From positions 1 through 38,935 of the forward strand of contig CALWYL010000013.1 in the NCBI GenBank assembly GCA_944385765.1: a stretch of 38,935 nt of DNA. Direction: 5' to 3'. This DNA comes from an uncultured Oscillospiraceae bacterium (lineage in GTDB: Bacteria; Bacillota; Clostridia; Oscillospirales; Oscillospiraceae). This document shows, piece after piece, positions 16,715 to 26,053 of the stretch. Below the pieces are notes generated by a model. The model ran no database searches. It saw only the letters and a list, made by a program, of their open reading frames with translations, and was not told where the DNA came from. The stretch's first letter is position 1, and every line of letters begins with the position of its first letter. The position numbers were made by a program, and so were the translations under genes.

Positions 16715-17946
16715 AGCTCGAAGAGGCGGGGCATGAGCTCGGTGCCGGAGGCGAGGCGGGGGCCCCGCTCGCCGTTGGCCTCGCTGTAGCCCAGTCCGGA
16801 GCCGGGAACCATCTCCCGGCTGTCGTATATCATATAGGGTACGGGGGTGGCGCCGTGGGCGCCGTTTTTCATGAATGTGCGGTGGTCGGAGAGGATGAGC
16901 AGCCGGTAATCCTCCCCGCGCGATGCCAGCGCGGCGCAGAGCGGGCGCGCCACGCGCTCGGAGAGGCACTCGATGGAGTAAATCTTGTGCTCCAGGTCGT
17001 GGTTGTGCGTGGCCTCGTCCGGGCCCTCCAGGTGTATTGCGGCGAAGTCGTGCCCCTCCAGGCAGTCCAGCGCGGCGGCCGTCTTGGCCTCGTAGTCCGT
17101 GTCCCACTCGCCGGTGGCGGTGGGCACGCTGATGGGGCTGAGCCCCACCAGGCGGGCTATGCCGTGGCAGAGGGGCACGGCGCTGACCACGCCGCCGTCC
17201 GCGCCAAAGCGCGCGGGGAAATTGGGCAGCTTAGCGCCCTTGCCCTCGGCCCAGAACCAGATGCAGTTGGCGCTCAGCTCCCCGGCGGCGCGGCGCTTTT
17301 GGTTTATGGGGTGGTGCTCCAGCAGCTCGTTGGCCTTTTTCATCAGGCCAAGCAGCACGCCGGCGTTGGGGCAGCCGGCGGGCAGCAGGGCGCCTATGCG
17401 CTCGCCCAGGTGGTCGTGCGGGGGCGCCAGGCGGATGCCGGCGATGTCCGCGCCCTCCTGCACCGCCAGGTGGCGGAAGGAGGAGCCGGGGTGCACCGAC
17501 ACGCGGGCCGCGGCGGCCAGGGGAGCGAAGTCGGGGTGCGAGAAGAGCCAGGTAATCAGCTCGTCGCTCTCTGCGCCCTCTATGGAGCCGGCGCTGTGGG
17601 AGACCATGGTGCGCTGCTCGAACGGCAGCGACTCGTCCCCTCCCAGGTGGACCATGTTGCAGCGGTAGGCCGCCGCGCCCTCGGGCATGTCGATGCCGGA
17701 GGCGGCCAGCTCCAGCGGGGCGCGGCCGGAGAAGTACTTCGCCGGGTCACAGCCGAAGATGGCCATGATGGCCGTGTCGCTCCCCGGGGGAAAGCCCTCG
17801 GGTATGGTCTGTACGGAGCCCAGCTCGCCGCGGCGGGAGAGGGAGTCGAAAAAGGGCTTGCCGGAGGCCTCCAGGGGGGTCCTGCCGCCCAGCTCGGGCA
17901 GGGGGTCGTCGGCCATGCCGTCGCCTATAATCAGTATGTATTTCAT
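16711..17946 (-). CDS. Cofactor-independent phosphoglycerate mutase, archaeal type (ApgM-like); possible homoserine kinase
   Basis: 411 residues of the alkaline phosphatase/ApgM superfamily. Metal and active-site segments: IIGDGMADDPLPELGGRTPLE (D9 region), GSDTAIMAIFGCDP with likely catalytic Ser56, HLEGPDEATHNHD and ILSDHRTFMKNGAHGATPVPY. Members of this family in bacteria lacking ThrB have been proposed to act as homoserine kinase; others are true 2,3-bisphosphoglycerate-independent mutases. The sequence alone does not decide between them. The window encodes Hom and LysC 16 kb away but no ThrB. ATG 17946 follows GGAGG; it overlaps ispE. Confidence 0.9.
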   Translation of the reverse strand: MKYILIIGDGMADDPLPELGGRTPLEASGKPFFDSLSRRGELGSVQTIPEGFPPGSDTAIMAIFGCDPAKYFSGRAPLELAASGIDMPEGAAAYRCNMVHLGGDESLPFEQRTMVSHSAGSIEGAESDELITWLFSHPDFAPLAAAARVSVHPGSSFRHLAVQEGADIAGIRLAPPHDHLGERIGALLPAGCPNAGVLLGLMKKANELLEHHPINQKRRAAGELSANCIWFWAEGKGAKLPNFPARFGADGGVVSAVPLCHGIARLVGLSPISVPTATGEWDTDYEAKTAAALDCLEGHDFAAIHLEGPDEATHNHDLEHKIYSIECLSERVARPLCAALASRGEDYRLLILSDHRTFMKNGAHGATPVPYMIYDSREMVPGSGLGYSEANGERGPRLASGTELMPRLFEL

Positions 17947-17977
17947 GTCAGCATCCTCCGTTCGGGTTTGCAGCTAA

Positions 17978-18006
17978 AGTATATCCCAAATCCCGCCCGC
18001 TGAAAA
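17978..18006 (-). promoter_or_regulatory. Promoter of the ApgM-like/ispE operon
   Basis: On the minus strand TTTTCA (18001–18006), 17 bases, TATACT (17978–17983). The -35 box lies inside the perfect palindrome at 17999–18018. Confidence 0.6.
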
Positions 18007-18018
18007 GGCCTTTTCAGC
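17999..18018. promoter_or_regulatory. Perfect 20-base palindrome over a -35 box (candidate operator)
   Basis: GCTGAAAA-GGCC-TTTTCAGC is symmetrical over all 20 bases and covers the -35 box of the minus-strand promoter. It stands between two diverging operons (ApgM-like/ispE and the V-ATPase). A repressor site is the simplest reading; a transcript hairpin is the alternative. The remaining 130 bases to the V-ATPase start are AT-rich and should hold its promoter (possible -10 at 18111–18126), but no clear pair of boxes was found. Confidence 0.45.
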
Positions 18019-18150
18019 CTTTTAAATGATAAATGGGACAAATGAGACAAAAAAGGCCCGCAAAAATCTGATGGATTTATTCAACACACAGCTTTCTTTT
18101 CAGAAACGTTTATGCTATCTTATACCCAAGTCAGCATAGGGGGTATTCAC

Positions 18151-18495
18151 GTGGACTCCATTATCAAAAACAGCGGCGAAGGCGAACTCCACATACTGCT
18201 GGGCGCGGAGCGCGAGGCCCAGCGGCTGGAGGGCGAGGCCCGGGCGCTGAAGGACGGGATGCCCGGACGCATCGCCGCCGAGAGGGCCAGGATAATGGCC
18301 GAGAGCAACAGCGCCGCCGAGCGGGCTATCTCCGAGGCGAAGGCCATGGAGAGGGCCAGGGCGGACGCCGAGATAAGCAGGATACAAGCGGACGTGGCGG
18401 CCAAGCTGGAGAGGCTGAGAGAGCGTTTCGCCGCCGCGCGCGAGGAATATACGGGGCGTATTTTCGCCATAGTAACAGGCCAGGCTGATGAGTAG
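18151..18495 (+). CDS. V-type ATPase peripheral stalk subunit G/H
   Basis: 114 residues, nearly all predicted as one charged alpha-helix or coiled coil (AEREAQRLEGEARALKDGMPGRIAAERARIMAESNSAAERAISEAKAMERARADAEISRIQADVAAKLERLRERFAAAREEY). This is the form of the NtpF/AhaH stalk subunit that pairs with subunit E. The GTG at 18151 is preferred: AGGGGG lies eight bases before it, and the in-frame ATG at 18112 overlaps the likely promoter. First gene of the V-ATPase operon; it overlaps subunit C by eight bases. Confidence 0.85.
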   Translation: MDSIIKNSGEGELHILLGAEREAQRLEGEARALKDGMPGRIAAERARIMAESNSAAERAISEAKAMERARADAEISRIQADVAAKLERLRERFAAAREEYTGRIFAIVTGQADE

Positions 18496-19519
18496 GGGTA
18501 ATCGTGCCCTGGACATCACCCTGGCCATAAAGTCGCGCGCCAAGTACGCCGCCATGCTCACCCGGGAGGACAAGAGGCGCATCTGCTCCCTCACCTCCCA
18601 GGACGAACTGGTGGCCTATCTGGCCCGGACCAGGGGATGGAGGGAGGCCACGAAGGCGCTGCCGGTGGCGGCGGCCACGGACGAGCAGTTCTCCGCCGCC
18701 CTGGACCAGGAGGTGCTGGGGGACTTTGAGGCCCTCTACCGCATGGCCTCGGAGACGTCGAAGGACTTTTTGAAGTTCCTCACGCTGGACGAGGAGCTGA
18801 AGGCCATCACCGAGGCGCTGAGGAGGCTGACGAGCGGCTCGCCCTCGCCTCCGCCGGACAAGGCGCCGCCCGCGCTGAGGCTGCTGCACGGCGAGGACCC
18901 GGCCAGGCTGCGCAATGCGCGCAGTTTCCAGGAGCTGGCGGCGCTGTGCCAGGGCGGGATATACGGCCCGGTGCTGCGCTCGCTGGAGCTGGACAGGCGC
19001 ACGGGGCTGCCGTCCTACAGCGGGGCCGTGCTGAAGCTGGAGACCGAGTTCTACCGCGAGCTGAGCCGCTATCTGCGCAGGAGCTACAACGGGCCCGGCA
19101 GGCGGACGCTGATAGAGACCGTGAGCTTCCGCGCCGATATGCTCAACGTGTCGTATATACTGCGCCTGCGGCGCTTCAACACGCCGGCGGAACAGGCCCT
19201 GGAGCTGCTGATGCCGCTCTACGGCGCGTTCAGCCCGGAGACGGCGAGAGCGGTGCTCTCCGCGCCCTCGGACGAGGCGGCGGTGGAGGTGCTGCAGGCC
19301 TCGCCCCTCGGCAAGTGGCTGGGCGGGCTGGGCGAAGCCCCGCCGGAGAAGCTGGTGGAGGCCGCGGAGGAGCAGTACTACCGCAAGGTGATACACGGCC
19401 CGCCGACGCTCTGCGCGGTGTACGCATATCTGATACTGAAGGAAAACGAGGCCGCCATGCTCAAGCGCGCCTATGTCGCGCTGGGCTATGGGCTGAGCCC
19501 GGAGAGATACATGCTTTGA
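18488..19519 (+). CDS. V-type ATPase subunit C
   Basis: 343 residues, the usual size for the bacterial/archaeal C (d-like) subunit that caps the membrane ring and docks the central stalk. Largely helical; beginning RALDITLAIKSRAKYAAMLTREDKRRICSLTSQDELVAYLART matches the family. Later LETEFYRELSRYLRR and VSFRADMLNVSYILRLRRFN are recognisable. ATG at 18488 lies within the end of the preceding gene with no strong ribosome site, which suggests coupling. Confidence 0.9.
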   Translation: MSRGNRALDITLAIKSRAKYAAMLTREDKRRICSLTSQDELVAYLARTRGWREATKALPVAAATDEQFSAALDQEVLGDFEALYRMASETSKDFLKFLTLDEELKAITEALRRLTSGSPSPPPDKAPPALRLLHGEDPARLRNARSFQELAALCQGGIYGPVLRSLELDRRTGLPSYSGAVLKLETEFYRELSRYLRRSYNGPGRRTLIETVSFRADMLNVSYILRLRRFNTPAEQALELLMPLYGAFSPETARAVLSAPSDEAAVEVLQASPLGKWLGGLGEAPPEKLVEAAEEQYYRKVIHGPPTLCAVYAYLILKENEAAMLKRAYVALGYGLSPERYML

Positions 19520-19532
19520 CGGAGGTGGAGGC

Positions 19533-21461
19533 TTGTCTACAGTTAAATTGCTGCGGGTCACGGTAACGGGCCCGGCAAAAGATTTGGACGCGGCCATCTG
19601 CGCCCTGGTGCTCGACAGGGAGTTCCATCCGCTGCCCGCCGTGTCTGTGCTGGGCGGGAAACTGAAAACTCCCGAGGGCTCCGACCCCTGCCGCGCGGCG
19701 CTGGACTCCGCGGTGGCCCTGATGAACAAGGTGGGCCTGGCGCCGGAGTTCAGGGAATTCCGCGGCGAGGGCTACACGGCGGAGAACTGCGAGGAATATG
19801 TGGAGCGCGTCTCCGCGGAGGGCGCGCGCCTGGTGGCGCAGAAAAACGCCCAGCTGAGCCTGGCGGCGGACGACGAGGCCCTGGCGGCCGCGCTCATGCC
19901 CTACTACGAGCTGGACACGGACCTGGGAGAGCTGCTGGGCGCCACGCACATGGACATCACCTTCGGCACGCTGCCCCCTGAGCAGTGGGCCGTGGTGGAA
20001 AAACTCATAGACCCGGAGCCCTCGGCCTTCGTGTTCCGCACGGGGACGGAGGGCGGCATGCTGCGCTGCGGCTACGCCGCGCTGCCGGACGACGCGCTGC
20101 GCATAGCCGAGCTGATGCGCGAGTACGGCTTCCAGCCGGTGGAGCCGCCCAAGGGGTCCGGGTTCAACGGCGTGCCCGCCCGGCGCATAGAGGAGCTGCG
20201 GGGCGCGGCGGCCGCCGCGCGCGAGAGCGCGGAGAGGCTCAACAGGGAGGTCGAAGCGCTCAAGGCGGATATCCGCGAGGAGCTGCTGCGGCGCTACTCC
20301 TATCTGCGCTACCACAGTGAGGCGCACGCCCTGAGGACGTACGCCGGCACGGACGGCAGGAGGTTCTGCCTCATGGGCTGGATACCCGAGGCGGACAAGG
20401 ACGGTTTTGCAGCCGAGGCACGGAGGATGGGCTGCACCTGTGACTTCGAGAGGCCGGACGCCCTCGACGCCACCAAGGCACCTGTCAAGCTTAAGGCCGG
20501 TTTTTTTTCTCAAATCTTCCTCCCGTTCGTTGAAATGTACGGTTACCCCGTCTACGGTGAGGCAAACCCCAGCATCTTCATGCTGATAACCTACTGCCTG
20601 CTCTTCGGCATCATGTTCGGGGACGTGGGACAGGGCGCGGTGTTGGTGCTCGCGGGTCTTTATATGTTTAAAAAGCGCGGCATGTGGCTGGGCCGCATAG
20701 TGATGGCCGTGGGCTGCAGCGCCATAGTCTTCGGCTTTGTCTACGGCAGCGTGTTCGGCAACGAGCACCTGCTGCCGGGCTTCAAGGTGCTGGAGGAGGG
20801 CAACGCCATGACGGTCCTCCTGCTGAGCGCGGGCGTGGGCTGCGTGCTCATCGTGGTCAGCGCCATCTTCAACATAGTCACCGGCTTCCGCCAGAGGGAC
20901 TACCACAAGGCGCTCTTCTCCGCCAACGGCATCACCGGCGTGCTCTTCCTCGTGGGCCTGGTGGGCGGCGCCGTGTGCACGCTCGCGCTGGACATACCGG
21001 TGATGAGCAGCGCGGCCTACTGGGTGTTTTTGGCGCTCATGCTGCTCTGCGTCTGGTTCGGCGAGCCCCTGGGCGCGCTGATAAGCGGCCACCATGAGCC
21101 GGGCAAGGGCCTGGGCATGGTCATCGGCCTGGGGTTCTTCGACCTCTTCGAGGCGCTGCTGAGCTGGATGTCCAACTGCCTGAGCTTCCTGCGAGTGGGC
21201 GCCTACTCCATCTGCCACGTGATAATGATGCTCGTGGTCTACACCCTCGCGGGGGCCGAGGCCGGGGAATACACGGTGGGCGGCGTCATCGGGCTGGTGT
21301 TCGGCAACATATTGGTAATGGTACTGGAAGCCGTCCTGGTCTGCATACAGACCCTGAGGCTGGAGTTCTACGAGCTCTTCGGGCGCTTCTACACGGGGCG
21401 GGGCATGCCGTTCAGGCCTGTGACCGTCGATTACTCGGATGTCGCCGCGCGCGCGGCCTGA
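19533..21461 (+). CDS. V-type ATPase subunit I (a subunit, ion channel)
   Basis: 642 residues. The N-terminal half (1–about 325) is the cytosolic stator arm with a coiled-coil section (RRIEELRGAAAAARESAERLNREVEALKADIREELLRR). The C-terminal half has about seven or eight membrane helices from YPVYGEANPSIFMLITYCLLFGIMFGDVGQG onward. The essential channel arginine is present in NCLSFLRVGAYS (Arg554). The start codon is TTG at 19533, seven bases after GGAGG; no ATG or GTG in frame is close. Located between C and K as in other clostridial operons. Confidence 0.95.
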   Translation: MSTVKLLRVTVTGPAKDLDAAICALVLDREFHPLPAVSVLGGKLKTPEGSDPCRAALDSAVALMNKVGLAPEFREFRGEGYTAENCEEYVERVSAEGARLVAQKNAQLSLAADDEALAAALMPYYELDTDLGELLGATHMDITFGTLPPEQWAVVEKLIDPEPSAFVFRTGTEGGMLRCGYAALPDDALRIAELMREYGFQPVEPPKGSGFNGVPARRIEELRGAAAAARESAERLNREVEALKADIREELLRRYSYLRYHSEAHALRTYAGTDGRRFCLMGWIPEADKDGFAAEARRMGCTCDFERPDALDATKAPVKLKAGFFSQIFLPFVEMYGYPVYGEANPSIFMLITYCLLFGIMFGDVGQGAVLVLAGLYMFKKRGMWLGRIVMAVGCSAIVFGFVYGSVFGNEHLLPGFKVLEEGNAMTVLLLSAGVGCVLIVVSAIFNIVTGFRQRDYHKALFSANGITGVLFLVGLVGGAVCTLALDIPVMSSAAYWVFLALMLLCVWFGEPLGALISGHHEPGKGLGMVIGLGFFDLFEALLSWMSNCLSFLRVGAYSICHVIMMLVVYTLAGAEAGEYTVGGVIGLVFGNILVMVLEAVLVCIQTLRLEFYELFGRFYTGRGMPFRPVTVDYSDVAARAA

Positions 21462-21511
21462 CATATATAAAAAAACAATTACTTTTTACTCATCACTGGA
21501 GGTCAACTGTC

Positions 21512-21955
21512 ATGCTCAAGCTCATGTATCCCTTCATAGCCGTGCTGGTGCTCATCGTGCTGCCTCTGGCGCTCATCTACAGGCGCGCCAAGCACGGCAA
21601 GAGCGTGAAAAAGCCGCTGTACGCCAACCTGGCCGGCTTCTTCACCGTGTTCGCCGCCTGCGCCGTGGTCTTCCTGGCCCAGGGCGTCTCCGCCGCCGAC
21701 GCGGCCTCCCAGATGGCCGCCACCACCGCCGGCGGCACCGACTGGACCACCGCCATCGGCTATCTGGCCGCGGCCCTGGCCGTGGGCCTCTCCGGCATAG
21801 GCTCCGCCTTCGCCGTCTCCAACACCGCCTGCGCCGCCATCGGCGCCATGACCGAGAACGAGGGCACCTTCGGCAAGAGCATGGTCTTCGTCGGCCTGGC
21901 CGAGGGCATAGCGATATACGGACTGCTCATAGCCATAGTCATCGTGCTGCTCTGA
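21512..21955 (+). CDS. V-type ATPase subunit K (proteolipid ring subunit)
   Basis: 147 residues with four membrane helices (about 5–24, 36–57, 80–112, 123–147), i.e. the double-hairpin form of the c ring. The ion-carrying carboxylate is Glu131 in FVGLAEGIAIYG; the first hairpin has no equivalent acid, as is normal for V-type rings. I see no glutamine in the third helix where the sodium-type Enterococcus subunit has one, which leans to proton coupling but does not prove it. ATG 21512 follows CTGGAGG. The stop overlaps the next start (TGATG). Confidence 0.94.
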   Translation: MLKLMYPFIAVLVLIVLPLALIYRRAKHGKSVKKPLYANLAGFFTVFAACAVVFLAQGVSAADAASQMAATTAGGTDWTTAIGYLAAALAVGLSGIGSAFAVSNTACAAIGAMTENEGTFGKSMVFVGLAEGIAIYGLLIAIVIVLL

Positions 21956-22263
21956 TGCGCTGGTATTGCATTTCAAACGACGCCGATGTGCTGACGGGGA
22001 TGCGCCTCGCAGGCATAGACGGAGCCATGGCCCAGACCGCCGCCGAGGTGGACGCGGCCGTGACGCGCGCCGTGCAGGACGAGGGCATAGCCGTGCTGCT
22101 GGTCACCGAGGGCTGCTACAACATGTGCCGCGCGCGGCTGGACGAGCTGAAGCTCTCCGCCGAGCGCCCGCTGGTGAACACGGTGGCGGACAGCCGCGGG
22201 GCCGGCAGAATCTCCGGCGAAATCACGCGGCTGATAAACGAGGCCATAGGCATCAGGCTCTGA
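21955..22263 (+). CDS. V-type ATPase subunit F
   Basis: 102 residues. Subunit F (NtpG) is the small central-stalk subunit with a CheY-like fold: MRWYCISNDADVLTGMRLAGIDG at the start, an alternating strand/helix core with VLLVTEG and PLVNTVADSRG. The start ATG at 21955 overlaps the subunit K stop by one base; the longer upstream frame is inside K and is discounted. Eleven bases before the next gene. Confidence 0.9.
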   Translation: MRWYCISNDADVLTGMRLAGIDGAMAQTAAEVDAAVTRAVQDEGIAVLLVTEGCYNMCRARLDELKLSAERPLVNTVADSRGAGRISGEITRLINEAIGIRL

Positions 22264-22273
22264 GGAGGTTAGC

Positions 22274-22873
22274 ATGCAGAACGAAAAGAAAATCTCCGCT
22301 ATGGCCGAGGCCATAGTCAGCGCCGCCGAGCTGGAGGCGGAGCACATGCGCGAGGAGGCGCAGCACGAGGAGAGCGAGGCCCTGGCCGAGTGCAGGCGGG
22401 AGGCCGGCGAGAGCGTGGAAAAGCGCGTGGCCGCCGCCCAGGCCGAGGCGCGCGCCAAGGAGGAAAAGCGGGTGGTCACGGCGTCCTTTGACGGGCGGCG
22501 CGAGCTGCTGCGCTTCCGCGAGAGCTGCGCGCAGGAGGTGTTTGCCGAGGTGAAGGAGCGCGCGAAGCGCACGGCGGAGAGCGCGGACTATCCGCAGCTG
22601 CTCTGCTCGCTGCTGAAGCGGGCGCTCTCGGCCATGTCCGGAGTCAGCCGGGCAGTGGTGCGGCTGCGCCCCGAGGACATGGCGCACGCCGATGCCCTGA
22701 GGGCCGCCGTCCCCGGCGTGGAGCTGGACTTCGAGGAGGGGGACTTCCTGCTGGGCGGACTGATAGTGGAGTGCCCGGAGCTCTCCCGGCTGGCCGACCT
22801 CAGCTTTGACTCGGCGCTGGACGACCTGGAGGGCCGGTTCTCTGAGGTGACCGGCTTCAACATGGAGGGGTAA
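22274..22873 (+). CDS. V-type ATPase subunit E
   Basis: 199 residues. Peripheral stalk subunit: long charged N-terminal helix (about 8–75, many Glu/Ala/Arg) and a globular C-terminal domain ending in GGLIVECPELSRLADLSFDSALDDLEGRFSEVTGFNMEG. It joins the subunit G/H helix encoded at the operon head. ATG 22274 follows GAGGAGG. It is one base from subunit A. Confidence 0.9.
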   Translation: MQNEKKISAMAEAIVSAAELEAEHMREEAQHEESEALAECRREAGESVEKRVAAAQAEARAKEEKRVVTASFDGRRELLRFRESCAQEVFAEVKERAKRTAESADYPQLLCSLLKRALSAMSGVSRAVVRLRPEDMAHADALRAAVPGVELDFEEGDFLLGGLIVECPELSRLADLSFDSALDDLEGRFSEVTGFNMEG

Positions 22874-22874
22874 G

Positions 22875-24641
22875 ATGGAAAAGCAGCCCCATTACTATAT
22901 TTATGGCATAAACGGCCCCGTCATCAAGGTCCGCGGCGGCAGGGAGCTGCCCCGCATGAGCCTGGTGTACGTGGGCAGGCAGAAGCTGTTCGGCGAGGTC
23001 GTCTCCTCCTCCGGCGAGGAGAGCGTGGTGCAGATATACGAGGACTCCACGGGCCTCTCCGCCGGTGAAGAGGTGGAGCCCACCTACCGCCCCATGTCCA
23101 TCGAGCTGGGGCCGGGGCTGATAGGCTCCATACTCGACGGCATCGGCCGCCCGCTGAGCAGGATAGAGGAGATGGCCGGCCCCTTCATCGCCAGGGGCAT
23201 GAACCTGGACAGCCTGGACCCGGAGAAGAAGTGGGACGCCGAGGTGCTCATAGAGGAGGGCGAGGTGCTCCGCCCGGGGCAGATTTTCGCCAAATGCACC
23301 GAGAGCGGCATGATAGAGCACCGCTCCATGGTGCCGCCCCAGCTCAGCGGCCGGGCGGTGGACGTGAGGCCCTCCGGGGCGTTCACTGTGGGCGAGCCCA
23401 TAGCCTATGTGGAGGACGAGCGCGGGAGAAGGACCCCGCTCACGCTGGCCCAGCGCTGGAGCGTGCGCACGCCGCGGCCCTTCGCCTCCCGGCGGAGCAT
23501 AGACCGCCCGCTGGTCACCGGCCAGCGCGTGATAGACACCCTGTTCCCCGTGGCCAAGGGCGGCTGCGCGGCCATACCCGGGCCCTTCGGCGCGGGCAAG
23601 ACCGTGGTGCAGCACCAGCTGGCCAAGTGGTCCGACGCGGACATCATCGTCTACCTCGGCTGCGGCGAGCGCGGCAACGAGATGACCCAGGTGCTCGACG
23701 AGTTCCGCGAGCTGAAGGACCCGCGCTCCGGCAGGCCGCTGATGGAGCGCACCATACTGGTGGCCAACACCTCCAACATGCCCGTGGCGGCGCGCGAGGC
23801 CTCCATATACACAGGCATGACCATGGCCGAGTACTACCGCGACATGGGCTACCATGTGGCGCTGATGGCCGACTCCACCTCCCGCTGGGCCGAGGCCCTG
23901 CGCGAGATATCCGGCCGCCTGGAGGAGATGCCGGCCGAGGAGAGCTTCCCGGCCTATCTGCCCAGCCGCCTGGCCGGCTTCTACGAGAGGGCCGGCTTTG
24001 TGGACACCCTGGGCGGGGACGAGGGCAGCGTCACCGTTATCGGCGCCGTGTCGCCCCAGGGCGGCGACTTCTCCGAGCCCGTGACGCAGAACACCCAGAG
24101 GTTTGTCCGCTGCTTCTGGGCGCTGGACCGCTCCCTGGCCTACGCCAGGCACTTCCCCTCCATAAACTGGAACAACTCCTACAGCGAGTACCTCACCGAG
24201 CTCATGCCCTGGTATGCCGAGAACTTCGGCGCGGACTTTGAGGAGATACGTGGCAGGATAATGTCCCTGCTCAACGAGGAGTCCTCGCTGATGGAGATAG
24301 TCAAGCTGATAGGCGCGGACATACTCCCCGACGACCAGAAACTGATAATAGAGACGGCAAAGGTCATACGCGAGGGCTTTTTGCAGCAGAACGCCTTCCA
24401 CGAGACGGACACCTACATGCGCCCGGCGGAGCAGATGGCCATGCTGAGGACCATACTCCGGCTCTACGACTCCGCGCGCGCTCTGGTGGCGGACAACGTG
24501 CCTCTGCGCATGCTGCAGGAGACCGGCATATTCGCCGAGCTGGAGAGGATGAAGTTCGGCCTCGGCGCCGGCACCACGGCGGAGGAGTACATGCGCAAGG
24601 TGGACGGGGCCGTGGAGCACGTCCGCAAGCTGAACTCATAA
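22875..24641 (+). CDS. V-type ATPase catalytic subunit A
   Basis: 588 residues, normal length. Catalytic ATPase subunit. N-terminal beta barrel, the A-type non-homologous insert (about 110–190), Walker A GPFGAGKT at 236–243, catalytic GERGNEM just after, Walker B VALMADSTSRWAEALREISGRLEEMP, and SPQGGDFSEPV. The C-terminal helical domain ends VEHVRKLNS. The start ATG overlaps no neighbour; GGAGGGG from the end of subunit E supplies the ribosome site. Confidence 0.98.
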   Translation: MEKQPHYYIYGINGPVIKVRGGRELPRMSLVYVGRQKLFGEVVSSSGEESVVQIYEDSTGLSAGEEVEPTYRPMSIELGPGLIGSILDGIGRPLSRIEEMAGPFIARGMNLDSLDPEKKWDAEVLIEEGEVLRPGQIFAKCTESGMIEHRSMVPPQLSGRAVDVRPSGAFTVGEPIAYVEDERGRRTPLTLAQRWSVRTPRPFASRRSIDRPLVTGQRVIDTLFPVAKGGCAAIPGPFGAGKTVVQHQLAKWSDADIIVYLGCGERGNEMTQVLDEFRELKDPRSGRPLMERTILVANTSNMPVAAREASIYTGMTMAEYYRDMGYHVALMADSTSRWAEALREISGRLEEMPAEESFPAYLPSRLAGFYERAGFVDTLGGDEGSVTVIGAVSPQGGDFSEPVTQNTQRFVRCFWALDRSLAYARHFPSINWNNSYSEYLTELMPWYAENFGADFEEIRGRIMSLLNEESSLMEIVKLIGADILPDDQKLIIETAKVIREGFLQQNAFHETDTYMRPAEQMAMLRTILRLYDSARALVADNVPLRMLQETGIFAELERMKFGLGAGTTAEEYMRKVDGAVEHVRKLNS

Positions 24642-24656
24642 GGGGGCCTTTTTAAG

Positions 24657-26039
24657 ATGCGCATTGAATACACGGGCCTTTCCGAGATAAGGGGCTCCCT
24701 CATCGCACTCGACGGCGTGAGGGACGCCAAATACGACGAGCTGGTGGAGATAACGCTCGCCGGCGGCAGGCGCCGCCGCGGAAGGGTCATACTGATAGAC
24801 GGCGAGCGCGTGGTGGTGGAGGTGTTCGAGGGCACCGACGGCATAGACATGGCCAACACCAGCACCAGGCTGAGCGGCAAGCCGATGGAGATCCCCCTCT
24901 CCGAGGAGATACTCGGCCGCATATTCGACGGCACCGGCCGCCCGGCCGACGGCATGTCGGAAATCTTCGCCGACGAGACGCGGGACATAAACGGCGCGGC
25001 CATCAACCCCGTCTCCCGCGAGTACCCAAGGAGCTGCATACTCACGGGCATCAGCTCCATAGACGCCACCTGCACCCTGATAAGGGGACAGAAGCTGCCC
25101 ATCTTCTCCGGCGCCGGCATGAAGCACAACGAGCTCGCCGCGCAGATAGTGCGCCAGGCCCGCGTGGCCAGCGACGCCGAGGGCGAGAAGTTCGTCATAG
25201 TCTTCTGCGCCATGGGCATAAAGAACGACACGGCCGACTACTTCCGCCGGGACTTCACGGAGTCCGGGGCCCTGGGGCGCACCGTCATGTACCTCAACCT
25301 GGCCTCCGACCCCATAATCGAGAGAATACTGGCCCCCCGCTGCGCCCTGACGGCGGCCGAGTACCTGGCCTTCACCCTGGGCTACCATGTGCTCGTCGTC
25401 ATGACGGACATGACCTTCTACTGCGAGGCGCTGCGCGAGTTCTCCAGCTCCAAGGGGGAGATACCCTCCAGGAAGGGCTTCCCCAGCTACATGTACTCCG
25501 ACCTGGCCTCGCTCTACGAGCGCGCGGGGCTGATACGCGGCCGGCCGGGCAGCGTGACCCTGGTGCCTATACTCACCATGCCGGGCGACGACATCTCCCA
25601 CCCCATCCCCGACCTCACGGGCTACATCACCGAGGGGCAGATAGTGCTCTCCCGCGAGCTCTCGCAGAAGGGCATATACCCGCCGGTGGGCATACTGCCC
25701 AGCCTCAGCCGGCTGATGAAGGACGGCACCGGCAAGGGCTTCACCCGGGCCGACCACCCGGACCTCTCCAACCAGCTCTTCGCCTCCTACTCCGAGGTGT
25801 CCAGCGCGCGCAGCCTGGCCACCGTCATAGGCGAGGACGAGCTCTCCGAGGGGGACAAGCTGAGCTTGAAGTTCGGCTCGGAGTTCGAATCGCGCTTCAT
25901 CTCCCAGGGCATGTACGAGAACCGGGAGCTGGAGCAGACGCTGGATCTGGGCTGGGAGCTGCTGAGCATACTGCCGCGCTCCGCGCTCTCCAGGGTGTCC
26001 GACAAGGTGCTCGACGAGCACTACAAAGGCGCTGAATAA
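24657..26039 (+). CDS. V-type ATPase regulatory subunit B
   Basis: 460 residues, standard length. Nucleotide-binding but non-catalytic partner of A in the A3B3 head. Typical segments: [52 protein letters not shown] (the degenerate P-loop of B subunits, SGAGMKHN), [44 protein letters not shown] and [21 protein letters not shown] 24657 follows AGGGGGC. Fifteen bases from subunit A. Confidence 0.98.
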   Translation: MRIEYTGLSEIRGSLIALDGVRDAKYDELVEITLAGGRRRRGRVILIDGERVVVEVFEGTDGIDMANTSTRLSGKPMEIPLSEEILGRIFDGTGRPADGMSEIFADETRDINGAAINPVSREYPRSCILTGISSIDATCTLIRGQKLPIFSGAGMKHNELAAQIVRQARVASDAEGEKFVIVFCAMGIKNDTADYFRRDFTESGALGRTVMYLNLASDPIIERILAPRCALTAAEYLAFTLGYHVLVVMTDMTFYCEALREFSSSKGEIPSRKGFPSYMYSDLASLYERAGLIRGRPGSVTLVPILTMPGDDISHPIPDLTGYITEGQIVLSRELSQKGIYPPVGILPSLSRLMKDGTGKGFTRADHPDLSNQLFASYSEVSSARSLATVIGEDELSEGDKLSLKFGSEFESRFISQGMYENRELEQTLDLGWELLSILPRSALSRVSDKVLDEHYKGAE

Positions 26040-26053
26040 GAGGGGGCGGCGGC

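Noticed and set aside
19461..21464. A 667-codon minus-strand frame opposite the V-ATPase I subunit
   Set aside because: Antisense shadow of a gene with clear conserved segments; no ribosome site and a composition unlike real proteins.
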